Shown: positions 26,241-39,584, counted from the stretch's first letter. The stretch is DNA of 64,000 nucleotides from Agelaius tricolor (GCA_023055355.1 JALJCS010000002.1:7836001-7900000), one strand, 5' to 3'. Made by a program: numbers and translations. Notes: a model not told the origin generated them from the sequence alone.

Positions 26241-29200
26241 TCTCAAAAAGATCAGATCATGACTTTAGCCTTTTAATAACAAGCTGTACTTTAATGTCCC
26301 ATAACCCACTAGAAACACTGCATGCAGGGTGGCCAGGTGACTCTCCAAGCTGGCAGCTGATTGCCAGGAATAGGCTATAAAGCCCTATTATTCTTCTAAA
26401 GAGGGCCTGTGCCACACACTGTGCCAGGAGCAGACACCCAGCACTTGTGGAGACTTTACTGTCTGTGAAAATTGTGAAGGAAGTTCATCCCACGGCTGCT
26501 TAAGTTTTTGGAACTTAGCTTTAACTGTTAATATTAAATGAGAATCAAATTTGGACTTATGCCCCTTGGAATCAAGCATGAACTCAGCTCATTACAGAAG
26601 AGACTCCAAACTGCAAATCATAATGTTCTCAACCACCTTAGCACCCTTCAGTTCTAAGTTTTTTTTCATTTGGCGCTACTGAAAATAAATGTCCTGCTGA
26701 ATAGAAATAAGATTACCCATTTATTATGTTCCTTGAAGAAGCAAGGACAGAGAGAGAGAAAGAGAGAATATCCAGCCTTGAACTTGCCAATGAAAGTATT
26801 GGATGCTCCAATTTTTATGGACTCTAAAAAAGTCACTGCAGTTTGTAGGAGCTGGCTACATCTGTGGCAATCTTTGTGCCCCCAAAAAACCCAGTCAGAC
26901 TTAAGTTCTCTGTAAACCATAATCCCATTTACTGCTACATTCACTTAGAGAAGTTTAGTTGAATCTTGCTTAAACTTGTACCTTGGAAAGTCTAGACTCA
27001 GTCCAGCTCAGGGAGGAAAGATGAGAGCAAAAGGGTAAGCTGGGTTTTTACTAGGAAGGTTTTTTCCTTAAAAATACATCTCTGAGACATATGTATCTCT
27101 CTGAATAGAGGGCCAAGGCGCAAGAATACAGCAATTAATCTGATTTCAAACCCCAGTTTGAATATATACACATGTATTTTTGAAATGCAATGATGGAAGG
27201 AGCTGTAATTGTAACAGATGTGCCAATCTTTCAGAAGCATATTTCAAAAGGGTAATTACAGTAGTTACGAAGTAACCACCTTTATGATAATAGGATGCAA
27301 TTAATTCAGACAGTTCCCTATCCATCAAGGTAAAGTGCAACAGAAAGCAAAGGGTGGGGGAAAAGGCACTTAGGTATGCATGCCTCTGTATCGGTGGGTT
27401 TGCAATTGCAATCAGACCTAGCACTGCTCTTCAGACACCAATATCCGAATTGCTGCTATCTGCCAAAAATGCTTGTGTGCAGTACACAGCTCTTATTGTC
27501 TATTGTTGTTATCTCTCCAGACATCTAGCTTGGGAATAGCTGAAGTGTCCTTTGCTTTTCTGTCTGAGGGTGTGGTGAGATGGCAAGGCTGGGCTGATAC
27601 CGAGGCTTGCAGACGCCATGGGACTGGGGGGGGATGCACCCCAGCCCACCTCCCCTCCCTGCTACCTCCTGTTGGCACTGGTGTGCAGCTGGCAGGCCAA
27701 TAAACCAATTCAAGCCAGGGAACCAGCAGGAAACTAACCCCAGGAGTGGGGGAAACAACCCACAGCCAGTCTAGCAGGCTGAGTGAGCCCGTGCAGACAC
27801 ACACGTGCTGAAGCTGGAGCTGAGAAGGAATGAAATAGCATTGCTGGGAGGGAGAGAGACAGGGACACAGCCCCTGCACTGATGTTGCATGATGTTTGCT
27901 TTGCCCTGCTGTCTGACCTCACCCTCAGCTTCTAGGAACAGTGACCTACAGTGTCCTAGGAATTACAGTTTCTTCTTCCAGTCTTTGGTAGACCAGCATG
28001 TATGGATGTCAGTGTGCTGGAATACAGGGGGTGTACTATGCTTGGGGAAAGCATCAGCCCTGGAGCAGGAGATTACATCTGAGGAAAGACAAGTTATGTA
28101 AGGAAATTTGCCAGAAGACAGGACTACTATAGCTATGCAATCAACCAAATCCAGACTCAGCCTCAGCTTCTTGCCTTACTCTTTCTTATCCATGCCTCAG
28201 CACCTTGGGGCAAACAGAGCTGAAGGGAAGTTTAACAGAAGCAGGGATAGAAGGGGGAAAACTCTATGAAAAGTGTCAAAAATGCTTAGAGTCTGGTAGG
28301 CAGAAACCAGTGCCAGAAAGAAAGGACTCTTGTGTATAATCAGAAAGATTAATTTTCTGAATATGAAGGACATTCGGAATACAAATATGCTCCTGAGACT
28401 GAAGCCACAGTCACTCCTAAAGACTAGCTGTAGCAGCAAGGCACTACTCCCACCACAGCCCCTCTGTGATTGAGGAGACCCCCAAACTGTATTCCTGTTC
28501 CCCTCAGAAGCTCAGCACACACACTGGCCTCAAAGAAAGAGTCACACTTTCCGTGGGAGAGCTTAGACCAGGCCAAGGTCCAGCAGGCACACACAGGTCT
28601 TTGGAGAGCTGGCCCAGATCCAGGTTTGCTGAGTCCTTGGTACAAGGGAGTGTGGGGTGGGCAGGGGGGACCCCCATGCAGATTCCTGCCCATGCACATC
28701 CTTTGCACAGCCCCAGATGTCCACCAGATCCCTGGTGAAAGCTGCCGAGGAGCACTCCCGCGCTTGTACAAACAGGAAAATATGACAACTATCTGCCCAA
28801 AGGGGTTTCTGCTTCCATGACAACATACCAAACATGAAATACTCCCACCTTTCTCAGAGGGAATTTTCAAGGCAGGAGGCAGGTTGGTAGGGAGGAGAGC
28901 ACCTAGGTGCTACAGAAACAACATGGGCAGGTGCAGATCATACTACTGCAGAACACCTGGCAGTTGTCAAAACTGCAGAAATGAGTCAATTGGTGTTGAT
29001 ACTTCATTACAGAGCATATTTTCCTTTATGATTATTAAATCTTTAATCCTTTACTGGCACATTTTTTTCTCCTCTCACATAAACAGTTTTTGGTTTCCTG
29101 GAACAGAGTGAGGCTTCTTCACACAGTCAGCACAGCCCAGAAGAGCCACGGAGAGGAGAGTAAGCACTGAGGCATCCTCTTTGCTTTGTTGTTCTCATTA

Positions 29201-30952
29201 TGACTTGATAGACCTTGAGTTTTCATTACTAGGAGGCTCCAACAGCCTCTGTGGACAGAAAGGGAAGAGCCCAGGAGGCAGGGGGAATTCTCAGGGTGGG
29301 GTATAGGCTACAGATGCCTTCACCCTCCAGCCATCATTAGAGACACGTCACGGTGGGTAACCAGAGCCTTCCCTGGAGAATCATTGCTCAGTGCAAACCA
29401 AGCCTCTTCCTCACACTGCCCTTCAGCCAGACTGCACAGGGTTGTTGGGCCCTGTGCATTTTCGTGCTCTCCTCCACACCTTCATCAGCCTTGGAACATG
29501 CTCTCTCATTGTCAGGGCTTGACTTGACCCGTGGGACAACTTGAAGTGATGAGGAAGTAACCCTGTACCTGCAGCACCACTGAGGTGGTTCTTCTGCTGA
29601 GGTTTGGTCGTTGTTCCCCATCACCTCACATCCAGCTTCCCCAGCCTGCTGTGCCTTCCCAGATAGCTTGGGCACCTGGAACAATTCCCATGCTGCAATT
29701 TCACTGTGTGTGTTCTGTTGTTGTACATATTGTTGCAGCACATAGATGACATTCAGTTGTACTTAAGAATAACCCTAAAAGCAGAGCTGTTTGCTCACCC
29801 ACTCCTGTATCCAGCCACGAAGGGGCACCTGCACACCTGCAGTGTTTTCCCACAGTATCATTACCCATTTAGAGCTGTTCAGGTTGCTCAGGTCAGAATA
29901 ATAGAAAAGACAGGAGGAAGGTAAATAGTTTGTACAAGAGGGAACAGTGAGGGGTTTCTGCGGCAGACTTGTATTATTGGATAAGAACAGGGCAACCATT
30001 TGTAGTGGAAACTGTGTCAGACTCTCTGGGTGCATATGAGGTACCTGCTTTGTATCATGCTGGAAACACAGTGGAGCTTCAAAATGGGACTAAATTATGT
30101 CGGTGTCCTACTGCTGCAGGTTTCAAAAATGCCAGTACAACCCCATACATAACATTCTTACTCATGTGCTCTGCCTTTAAATGGTCTGTTGGACTCTCCA
30201 CAGCTCTTTGTGGCTGAAAATGCCAGAAACCAACCAGCTCATCAGTGCAGGTTTCTAGCCTCCTACGTTTCTGTATATCCAGTAAACACTGAGCAAAGAC
30301 AAGCTGTGCTCTAGCCAAGCCCTTGTGGTTTCTCCATGGAGACTTTGTTGCCCTAAAGAGCAAAAGACTTGAAATATGTGACTAATTATGATGTCTTACC
30401 CTGTTTGCATGTGCAGGACTAGAAATGCTTTGCTGAACAGACAGGGATCCTCTTTCCTAGTCATGCAAAGCACAAAGCACAATGGGGAGCTGAGGCAACT
30501 CACAGGAGCTGTGCTCCAGGAAGGACAACAGCCACAGCTCATCAGAGGGGCGGTCTAACAAATACGGGCAAGCAAAGATTGCCCAGCTTTAATCTAGGAG
30601 AGGCTCTTGGGTTTTTTTCTGACTGGAAAGCTCACCAGATAAGTGACACTCCAGTTTGTTAGCTACTTCATCACTGTGTAAAGACCAATCTTCCTCTGCT
30701 CTGTCACGCTTTGCGTGATGTTGTTGCTGTTTTCTGGCCATGCAACACAGTCACCTCAGCTACTGGACTTAGAAAGCAAATGCTTGTAGAACTCAGACTC
30801 AAAATGTATACCCTGCAAACTTACCAATCAGCAAAAGTTTTGAAAGCAAGCTTGAAAGAAATACAAGTTGGCTAGAACAGCCTGTTTAAAGTCCAGATTC
30901 AAATGAGTACTCATAGAAAGTATGTTGTAGTATACACCCAGATTTTATGACA
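26241..30952. other. No gene seen; GC-richer patch at 27.5-28.9 kb
   Basis: Here lie the longest frames of the window: 128 codons at 27879-27493 and 148 codons at 28870-28424, both on the minus strand. Stop codons are simply rarer because GC is higher. Frames overlap on both strands, and no signal peptide, domain or splice structure supports them. Confidence 0.55.
26747..26767. repeat. Short (AG)n run
   Basis: About 21 bases of AG repeat with one 'aaa' interruption. Confidence 0.85.
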
Positions 30953-31020
30953 CAACAATAATAATTGTAATACCACCTAACTTTCATCTGTAGATCTCGA
31001 AGGCAGTCCACAAGATATTA
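30953..31020 (+). repeat. Ancient tetrapod repeat module ('tagatctcaaagcgctttacaa' type)
   Basis: The plus strand reads 'caataataattgtaatacc' followed by 'cctaactttcatctgtaga' and 'tctcgaaggcagtccacaag'. This follows an old tetrapod repeat module of the form 'ataatacctagctctt...catctgtagatctcaaagcgctttacaa'. It abuts the repeat-free candidate element at 31050-31360. Confidence 0.55.
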
Positions 31021-31049
31021 AGCATCCTTAGAGCAGCTACTTTGAATAG

Positions 31050-31360
31050 GCACTTTTTCAGCTGCTGACAATATTTGAATTACTGAAGCAGATTAAATGA
31101 TATTATTAACTAATCACCTGCCAAGCCTTTTTACGTCAAATTGCTACCTGGAGCAAAGTATTATGCTTAATTTTGGAACAACCGACACCTATGGTTTATC
31201 AGGGCAACTGTAAGCATAAACAATAAACCCAACTGCACAAAGGTTCATTTGCATGGCCTAATTTAGTTTTTGCCAGTTGTACACAGCATTGTTTCAGCCA
31301 TGCAGATGCTATTCTGCTGAAATCAGTTGACATCTAATGGAATACAAGTGACTTGGGAAA
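31050..31360. promoter_or_regulatory. Candidate conserved enhancer element
   Basis: An AT-rich repeat-free segment carries the POU octamer in reverse (ATTTGCAT, 31247-31254), 'attattaactaat' (homeobox/HNF1 type), 'acaataaa' (SOX type) and CAGCTG. It sits directly after an ancient repeat module and 500 bases before the CR1 cluster. No open frame of note covers it. Identity as an enhancer is a hypothesis. Confidence 0.33.
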
Positions 31361-31879
31361 ACAAAGCCTTAGCTTTCCAGAGATGATGCAAAGCATATCA
31401 GAGTGGATCAGTCCAGGAATCACAAGTATAAATCAACGAGAAGTGAACACCTCAAACCTGGCAGAGCAATGAGGGCTTAAGTGGATCTGCCTGACAGAGG
31501 GAGGGGAGAGACTGAGTCCTACTCATGAGATGAGAAGTTATTTTTCTTCTTCCAAACTGCTGTTAAATTTTGTTATTGTGCAATATCAGGCTCTGCTAAG
31601 TGGTAGATAGTGCATTAGATAGGCACAGTGGGTGGTAGATGTGTATTAAGATATTGCATGAAGCAATAACGTTTCCTAAACTTTCTCTGTCTTCTACCCA
31701 GCACACAATGCAAAAAGCATGAAAACTACTCACAGGTTAGTGGTGGTAGGTTTGAAGGGCCCATATTGCACTTGAAGGTATTTTGACTATGTTACAAGTA
31801 GCCAGTCTCACAGGCTGCAATGATCCTATGAAGTTGCACAATACCTGTGGAGCTATTTTTCATTAGAACTTGGGGTCAG

Positions 31880-31998
31880 TGTTGTTTGGACAATGCTCTC
31901 ATACACATGCTGCAATTCTTGGGGTTGTCCACAGCAGGGCCAGGAGATGGAACCGATGATTCTGGTTCCCCCTTCCACCTCAGCTTATTCTATGATGC
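31880..31998 (+). mobile_element. CR1 LINE 3' end fragment, 'cagggccaggag' subfamily
   Basis: The landmarks 'ttggacaatgctctca', 'cttggggttgtcc', 'gcagggccaggag', 'ccttccacctcag' and a terminal 'ttattctatgatgct' occur in the order found in the CR1 3' untranslated region. Only the last 120 bases remain, as expected from 5' truncation during target-primed reverse transcription. It shares the 'gcagggccaggag' module with the copy at 33.9 kb. Confidence 0.85.
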
Positions 31999-32947
31999 TA
32001 TTTTCAAAGTGCTAATTGAACTTCAAAATGAAATTTGAGTGTTTTGCCCTCACAGTGAGGCTTAAAGCCTGAAAATGCAACCCAAAGGTGTTTTAATGGC
32101 TTAGATACTACAGCACAAATAATATGTCAAGCTGCACTAAAGAGACAAAATATCATTTTCTGTGCTTACTGTTTTCCATGCAACATACCTAGATTTTATT
32201 TATCACAATTTGGAACACGAGAGAAGAGAGATTTTTGGATTTTCAGAGAACCAGGAGAATGCCCTCCTAAGGTTCCAGGTATGATGAGGGGTTAGTCAAG
32301 ATCCACTTTTTTTGTGGGTAGCAGGTAACACCTCAAGTATTGACCCAGAGAAGGAATACAGGTATTTACTAGAAGTAAAGGAAAAGACCCTGAAAATGGA
32401 GCCTCTAGGCTGCCTGTCTGCCACAAAATACACTCACAGTCAAAAGGCTACGTGAAGTCAAGTTGATTTATCACTTTTTAATTCATTTTGAGATTACTTT
32501 AGGCACCCCAACATGTGAATATATGTTTTTCCTTGTGAGTGATAAAAGAAACAGACGTTGTAATAGAGTATAGAGCTCTCCCTCTCTCTTTCTGAAGCCT
32601 TTCACTATATTATTCCAAAAAAAGAGGCAAAAGACAAGCCTTTCCTACTTATATAGCTCATGTTTTGCCAAAGCTTGCAAAAAGGCAGCAGTACCATTTT
32701 CACATGAGCCCATTGCAATGGAATTAGGAATTACTGTATTTTGTCTCATACCTCAGCCAGAGGTGGGGCCTTTGTGTCAGTGCCAGGACAAGTCTAGCAA
32801 CAATTGTCAGGTAACCTCAGACTGCAATTAAAATGAACTCTGAAATAAAGGATTTCTGAACAGAAAGTTGTAAAAGAGAGACAGGCAGAGAAGAAATGTC
32901 TGAAGTTCAAAAAAGGCAGTGTCAGGCTCCTATATCTGGGGAGGAAT

Positions 32948-33163
32948 AACCCTGGGTACCAGTGCAGGCTGGGGACAGGTGACCAAGCACTGGAACTGGC
33001 TGCCCAAGGGGGTTGTGGGGTGTCCCTTACTGGAGAGACTCCAGAACTGTCTGGATGCAATCCTGTGCCATGTGCTTTAGGATGACCCTGCTTGAGCAGG
33101 AAGGTTGGACCCAGATGACCCCTCTGAGATCCCTTCCACCCTGACCATTCTGTGATTCTGTGA
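32948..33163 (+). mobile_element. CR1 LINE 3' end with internal deletion
   Basis: It begins with the 'ggtaccagtgcaggctggggac' type segment of the CR1 coding region. At about 32985 it jumps to 'agcactggaactggctgccc', which lies several hundred bases further on in an intact element. It then continues through 'ctggatgcaatcctgtgcc', 'gaccctgcttgagcaggaaggttgga' and ends with 'cattctgtgattctgtg' at 33163. A 132-codon antisense frame over this block is a by-product of the repeat. Confidence 0.91.
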
Positions 33164-33914
33164 AAAGTTAAACTGATGGCAGGTACTAGCAACTATATTT
33201 TAAAAAGAGAATCAAAATCTCACCATGATACTCAGTAAGACAATGAGATTCTAGAAGACAAATTTCAGATTAAGTCTGTGATGAAATATTGGGGGGATTC
33301 ATTATTTTTCATAGTTGAATGAAATAATTTCACCTTGCAGTATACTTTAGTCAAACACATAAATGATAGGGATGGAAAAGAAAAAAATTCCTAATGTTAA
33401 TTTGAATGAACCAGAGGAAATGCCTATAGAAACTAGGAAAGAATATAGTTTTTTATATAGTCTCTGTATCTTAGGGTTCTCTCACAGTCTTCACAGCACA
33501 CAGAAATTACAGCTTTGCTCAGGCAAAACCTGCATTTTTAGCTTAGGAAGAGCCAAGTAACTGTATCAGTTCTCTGCAAATCAGAGCTGACTGTGGTCAT
33601 TAGCTCCAACATGCAGATGCAGGCCTGCAGACATGCAGGTGAAACCACAAATTGAGCCATGCTATGTACAAGGCTTCCAGCCATCACTTCCATTATTGGA
33701 GCACCAGGATGACTCCCAACTTTACAACTCCCATTCTTGAGTACGTCCTCTCAAGCCTTGTGTTTCCATCCATAGCAGAAGAACAACCACCACCATCTCC
33801 TTCATCCCAGCCTATGTCAAGTAACACCCTCTGTCAATAGAAATGCACTTCCAAGCTTTTTGGTTCCTCAGAGACCATGGAAAAGCTTTTGTATACATGG
33901 GAACAGCAGTGCAC

Positions 33915-33997
33915 AGCCCACCATGGTGCTGTGCAGGGCCAGGAGTTGGACTTAATGGTCATTGTGGGTCCCTCCCAACTCATCATATTCTGTGATC
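33915..33997 (+). mobile_element. CR1 LINE 3' end fragment, 'cagggccaggag' subfamily
   Basis: A short 5'-truncated CR1 tail carries 'gtgctgtgcagggccaggag', 'ttggacttaatggtc', 'gtgggtccctcccaactca' and 'atattctgtgatca'. It lies in the same orientation as the copies at 31.9 and 33.0 kb and belongs to the same subfamily as the first. Confidence 0.88.
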
Positions 33998-33999
33998 AG

Positions 34000-36977
34000 A
34001 GAGCTGAGGGAGCAGGAGCTGCCTCTAACAGGCTCCACTTTTTAGGCAAAGCTACCGTCTACAAACTTGACTGGTTGGTCTCCTACTAGCAGCCACACTT
34101 ATCTAAGACCTACTGTGGCATGGTACAATGTGACTCACCTGGCCTGGGTGCTGCTCAGGGCCACACATGGACTATATTTACTGCTCCATCGTCATTATTT
34201 TGTATCTGGAGTTAAGCATGTACCTTGTAATTAACAGCCTACTGAATTGATTTTACCTTGCCCTCTCCAGAATAGTTTGACCAGATTGCTGGACTCTGTA
34301 ATGTAGTCCTTCCTTGAATTTTACTGGGGTTGTTTGCTTTGTAACTTCTGAGATGGTAGCTTATTTGAAAGTACTTGTGGGCACTTGAAGTATTTGCTAT
34401 TTAGCCATCCAAACATTTTGATCTGAAATATGGGACCAATCACATTTTTTGTTTCCCAGGGCATCGGCTCAAGTCCTGCCCTCAGATTGCTGTGTAATCA
34501 TAATCTCCTTTAGCATTTAAATACTGTCCTCATCAGCAAATTTCCATGCGCTTTCCAGAAGGAGACAGTTTTGTTGTATACATTTTTAGAACAGCACCTG
34601 TTTGGTGCACAGAAGTAGAATGAGTCCCCTTTTTGTTAGGCCAAGAACAGAGAAAAAAGAACTTTGATTTCCTCTTGCCCAGTCAGTACCCCAGTTATAA
34701 GTGCCATCAATTTCTTATACCTTAAAATTTTGTGCATAGTTATGTTTACTGGTTCCACTTTTCCAGCAAAATCAAGATGGAGCTTTGATGGCTAGTGCAT
34801 GGTACTCAGGATCCACTGATTTTGTGACCACATCTGCCTGTGAGCCCAGTCTCAGAATGATTACATACCCAGTCCAGATGCATGGAAACAACTGGCTTTA
34901 GTGGAAATTGTGACTTTTCTGGATTGATCAGCTTTGCTAAGGAGCAGGCAGGGCTGGGAAATGATCTGTCCTTCAAATTTGAATAGTTTGTATGGTACCT
35001 GAACGAAGAAAAAAAATTGAACCCTCAGCGAAGCTCTCCAGTGCACATGGCTTCAGTGCACATGCCTCACATGCCTTTCCTGCTGAGCTATTTCTGCCTC
35101 ACTGGCTCCACAACTGGAGCTCCTGTGTGCAAAACAAACTAAGGGGGACAACTGGTGTTGATTGTGGCAGAAGTTTTTTCCTCAGGTCTGTTTCTGCATT
35201 AAGTCTTTTTTGGGGATTGCTTTAATGCTTCTGTTGATATTTCTATGTTTTGTTTTGCTTTTCTTAAAAAATATTAAAGTGACCTCCAAGAGCAGAAACT
35301 TCTCAGAAAATGTGAGATGGAAAAGAAGAAAACTCTCTGTGAAAGAAAAATCATCAGAGATTTCACTTTGATCTTACTCTATTGTTTTGGTTTTGCTTCT
35401 TTTCACAAAGTTCAAGTATTTTCTCGCCTGTAGCAATGCTAACAAATGTAACATGCAAACACACCCTCCTGCTTGTTGCTGATTACTATATTAAGATAGG
35501 TGTCAGATTAAAAAACAGATGGAACAACAGAGGTCTAGTTTACAAACTTTATTTAAGCAGCTACATTAACTGAGTACTACCTCGCAGACTTCTATCACTG
35601 CTGTTAATTGTTAAAATATACAGACTGATTTTGCATCTGCTGCTGGAAGGAGTCAATAGGGCCAGCTCTGAAAAGCTTTGAAGGCTATGCCTGTGTACAA
35701 GTTTTGAGCACATCTTCCCTGGATAATTTGGTTTCTTTATGCAGTAGAGATGCCTAGCGTGCAGCACCAAGCCAGGCTGGGTATGCCTTTGCACACAAGT
35801 GCAATCCAGAGAGGAGCAGATTTCACTGAGAATGTTTCTTGCCCCCAAAATACTGATTTTGCTGGCCTAAGCTTTAAATTGGAGCTGTATGAAATCCAAG
35901 GAGAATTGCTACAAGGTAAATGATACAAGGGTGTGTAGGAGTAAATATCATGGTGGACACATTCAAATGCAGCCCACAGCATTTTCCCCTCTTGCCCCTC
36001 CTCCTTCCAGTCACAGAGTTTAGCCCTCCTCTATGACAAATCACATTCCAAAAAATTTAATGACTGCAAGCATTTAGTGAATTATTAAAAATCACTGTAA
36101 GTCAGCAATAACTTCTTTAAGCAAGACTGAGCCCCACACCCTCTCTGTGGTGCCTTCAGTGAGGTGGCTGAGCTGGCACTGGCCTCTGGCTAACTCTCTC
36201 TCTCTTTGCTCCATGGGCCTCTGGGACCACAGAGGGTTCCCAAGGATGGGCTCCTGCAGCTGAAGGACCAGTAGAGGGCATTCAAAACACAGAGTTTCCC
36301 AAATGGTTGGGTGCCCATAGCACCCAATAAAATCAATGAACTGGTGCTATGTGGACACAGTAAGTTGGAGAACACCTACACTTCTCGATTCATGTTTGTT
36401 CAAGACCTAATGGAGGTAATATTTGTCCTGACGCTACCACAAGTGCTGTTCCTATGTAATTACTGCCAGAATTACACCACAGGAGGCTCAAATCATACAG
36501 TAACAGGTTACTTCGGGGTATGGAAATTCAGATTGGCATCTCTTGTTTGTTTTGCTTTTTGTTCAGGGTTCCAGTAGACATCAAAGTAAATGGCCCTTAC
36601 CACTGTTCACATTACTCCTCCATATATGTGTGCAAACATGTTCATCCAATTCTCCTAACTCCAATGTACCACTCACAGGTCTCCTTCTTTGTTTGACAAG
36701 GTATTATTTAGCAGCCACCTTTTCTTCTGCTACCTTTACCCTGTTATCACTTCTTTCTGCAGTTTGATTACTCAGTTAAAGAGAAGGAGGTTTACTTGGT
36801 TTGCCTATTTGTTCAGATAAAGGTTTACATGGTCTATAATTTTCTTGCTCTTGAGTTACAGCTGGATTGTTGAGCCTAATTCTCCTAAAACACAGCTTTT
36901 ATATAAAATAGAAGAGTATCTCACTAACTTAACAGATGTGAGGTTTAGCACACTGCCATCTTTAGATGAAAAGTAAG
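34000..36977. other. No gene seen; unique sequence
   Basis: Only short unrelated frames, up to 95 codons. A (CT)n run sits at about 36191-36205. Confidence 0.6.
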
Positions 36978-37022
36978 ACTAACTAACAACTGGCTGGTAA
37001 CACTAACTAACAACTGGCTGGT
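36978..37022. repeat. Perfect 21-bp tandem duplication
   Basis: Identical 21-base copies (starting 'actaactaacaactgg') lie at 36978-36998 and 37002-37022, with a 3-base spacer. Lack of any difference suggests a recent event. Confidence 0.93.
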
Positions 37023-38194
37023 TCTGTGAGTAGAGCACACAGTATTTATTGACAGCCACATTAAATACAGCCCCCGTATTTAGTAAGGTCATTTGTGGCA
37101 GTGCAGTCATCATCAGGACAGCATTTAAAGTCTGTATCAGTGTTGGAACCATCAGTGGGATCTGCAGTGAGTTCTTTCAGCACAGGCTGCGTTTGCTGAA
37201 GGAAAGTCTGTGACTGTGCACTGTGCCTGTGCTTCCTGCTCACAGCAAGTGCTTATTGCCTCAGTCTTTTATTCATGAAGCAGTGATGTCCTGCCACAGA
37301 TTTGTCAGCCAAAAATCTGAAGGGAAGAACACAATCATTGTTTGTAAAAATACAGTCTATGATCATATTCACAGATCTTAAAGCATTATAATCACACTTT
37401 TATTGTGGTGGGGTTTCAGCCACTCATTTCCCCATTAGTTGCCATCTTTGTCTGAGATGAATTATTTTTCCTGGATAGGACTTTTCTTCTCATGGATGAA
37501 GAGTTTTCTATTGAATGTGACAACTCAAATGGCTTAGTGGAAGTTTTTAGGGTTATCTGGCCCTCAGACTTAAGTTTTCCAGGAACAGCAAGGTATTTTG
37601 TTCTCTCTTGTTCTTCAGGATCATAACTGACTTGCATTATAAGTTTTCCACTTAGTTGGCATATTGAAATTTAATATGAGGGAGGGGAAACTAAGGGAAG
37701 AATTTCTATGCCCCTGCTTGCTCTTCAAATTGGAAACTCCCTAAATTCTGCAGCCTTATTCTGAAAAATAACAATCATTTTCCTGTTTCTTCTATCCAAA
37801 CCTCCCTATAAGCATTAGCTGGGGAGAAGTAGAGCAAAAAGGAGAGGAAGGAGCAGAGGCTAGAGGAACAGGCAATGAAATTCTATTTGACAGTGCTCCT
37901 GTGAATTTGCGGGTCACCTGCTCTATAGGCCTGCTTAAGCCCCAAAAACATTTTCCTTGCTGATGTTCACACTTTTGTGATGGGATATTTCAAGAGGTAT
38001 CATCTTGAGGGAAGATCTGTGACTGAGGAGGAGCTTTGTCCTGTGTACCACCTGCCCTCTCCAAGGGCAGATACTCCTTGAGTTACTCCCAGTGCAAGGC
38101 ACAGAGCAAAGCTCTAGAGTCTGGGATTGCAGTGCACAAAGCTGTTTAATTCTTTGATTTTTGTAATCCATCACAAATTGCCCCTCAAGACACT

Positions 38195-38320
38195 AATCTC
38201 CATTTGTGCCTCATGTCCCCATCTATAAATGCCAATAACAAGTCCTTTCTCCTGTCTGTTATTTTTCTTATGGTCACACTATGAACTGTTTGGAGGACGG
38301 ACTACCCACGATGGATCCAC
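38195..38320 (+). repeat. Probable MIR-like SINE remnant
   Basis: The segment 'tgcctcatgtccccatctat' and 'aaatgccaataac' resembles the MIR core. About 60 bases later 'gaactgtttggaggacgga' resembles the 'taagctctttggggcaggga' module of the same ancient family. The order and spacing are right, but divergence is high. Confidence 0.5.
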
Positions 38321-38559
38321 CAGCCTAAATTATAACCAATAGTAACATAGCACCAGGAAAAAGTGTGGTTAATCCAGTAAGTGAAGCTCGAGGATTTAGT
38401 TCTGAGAACATTTTTTTGGGGTCATTTCCACTGACTGATGCAAATGGACACTGATGGAATCTGCATTCCTTTCAGAGCAGCCTGAACAGCTCATCCTAGT
38501 TTTTTTTCTTTCCCCAAGCATTTGAAAATGTAATTTTGAAGGTCAAGGATTGCTCAGGG

Positions 38560-38900
38560 TGATATGGTTGGAGCTTTTTTAAGTTTCTGACTTGATTCAA
38601 CAGAGCAAGATTATACTGCAGTGAAAAATCTGGTGCATGTGCCTAGTTATGTCAGGAACAGCTGGATTGTATAGTAAAATCTCTACTCTAGGCTTCCCAT
38701 AATATACCCAGTTAAAAAATTAACTGACAAGGTTTTCCTATTTTATTTTTGGTTGTGAAGACTAATTTGAAGAAGATTGCATTGCTTTTGTGTCAGCTGT
38801 TTTACTTTTAATAGGGAACTGTCAGGATAGGAATTAGAATGAAGCAATGTATCTTAATCTTTTACCATAATTAAGATCAGTGAACTTTAGACAAAGCACA
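38560..38900. promoter_or_regulatory. Possible conserved non-coding element
   Basis: AT-rich and repeat-free, with 'gttaaaaaattaactgac', 'gattgcattgc' (CEBP-like) and 'accataattaagatca'. There is no reading frame above 60 codons in it. Assignment rests on appearance only. Confidence 0.22.
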
Positions 38901-39584
38901 TCTTCCCACTGACATCCCTGCCCAACCCTGTTTCTTTTAGTCTGCCCTCCTTATTTCCCCCTGCCCCTCACTTGGAACGACAAACCAAAGATATTGTCAA
39001 CTTTAGCAGCATAAAAGGGGATGGATAACAGGGACAAATGAATTTCAACTATGTTAAAAACAAAGAATCACTGATTTTGCACAGGCTATTCTACTTCAGC
39101 TTCTCTTTTAATTTCTGTACTATTTAAGCCTTCAGATAGCACTGTTGACTGTTGGATTTATCTGCTTATTTGAATAACAGCTTCAGCAACTTGTTTGAGA
39201 TAATTCGTATGTAATCTCAGGGACAAAAATTCTCTGGTCACTGCTGAGTCAAAACTTCACTGAAGATAATGTTCTTGCTGGGAGAATCTAAGAATACCAG
39301 CAAGATTTGCAGGAGGGGGTAATATTTGTTTCAGACTAGCTGATACATCTGAAAAAGCAAACAAGTGTCTGGGTACAAAATTCCTTCTTCAAGTCGAAAA
39401 TAGAAGCTGAAAAGATAGATACAAATTTAGAACTCTTGTTCTAATTTTAACCTGTTTATTCTGTTCTCTTAGTCTATGAGAAAGAACCTACATTCCCAGC
39501 TGGTACCTACAAAGCAGAGAGATGAAGGTGCACAATTTGCTCTCAGACAATATTGATACTGAAAATATTAACTTTGAAACTGGG

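Noticed and set aside
27493..27879. 128-codon minus-strand frame
   Set aside because: Same GC-rich patch; other frames overlap it and there is no recognisable protein feature.
28424..28870. Longest open frame of the window, 148 codons on the minus strand
   Set aside because: It lies in a GC-richer patch where stops are rarer, is overlapped by frames of 90-116 codons on the other strand, and shows no domain, signal peptide or splice context.
32794..33192. 132-codon minus-strand frame
   Set aside because: Runs antisense through the CR1 tail at 32948-33163, so it is a repeat artefact.
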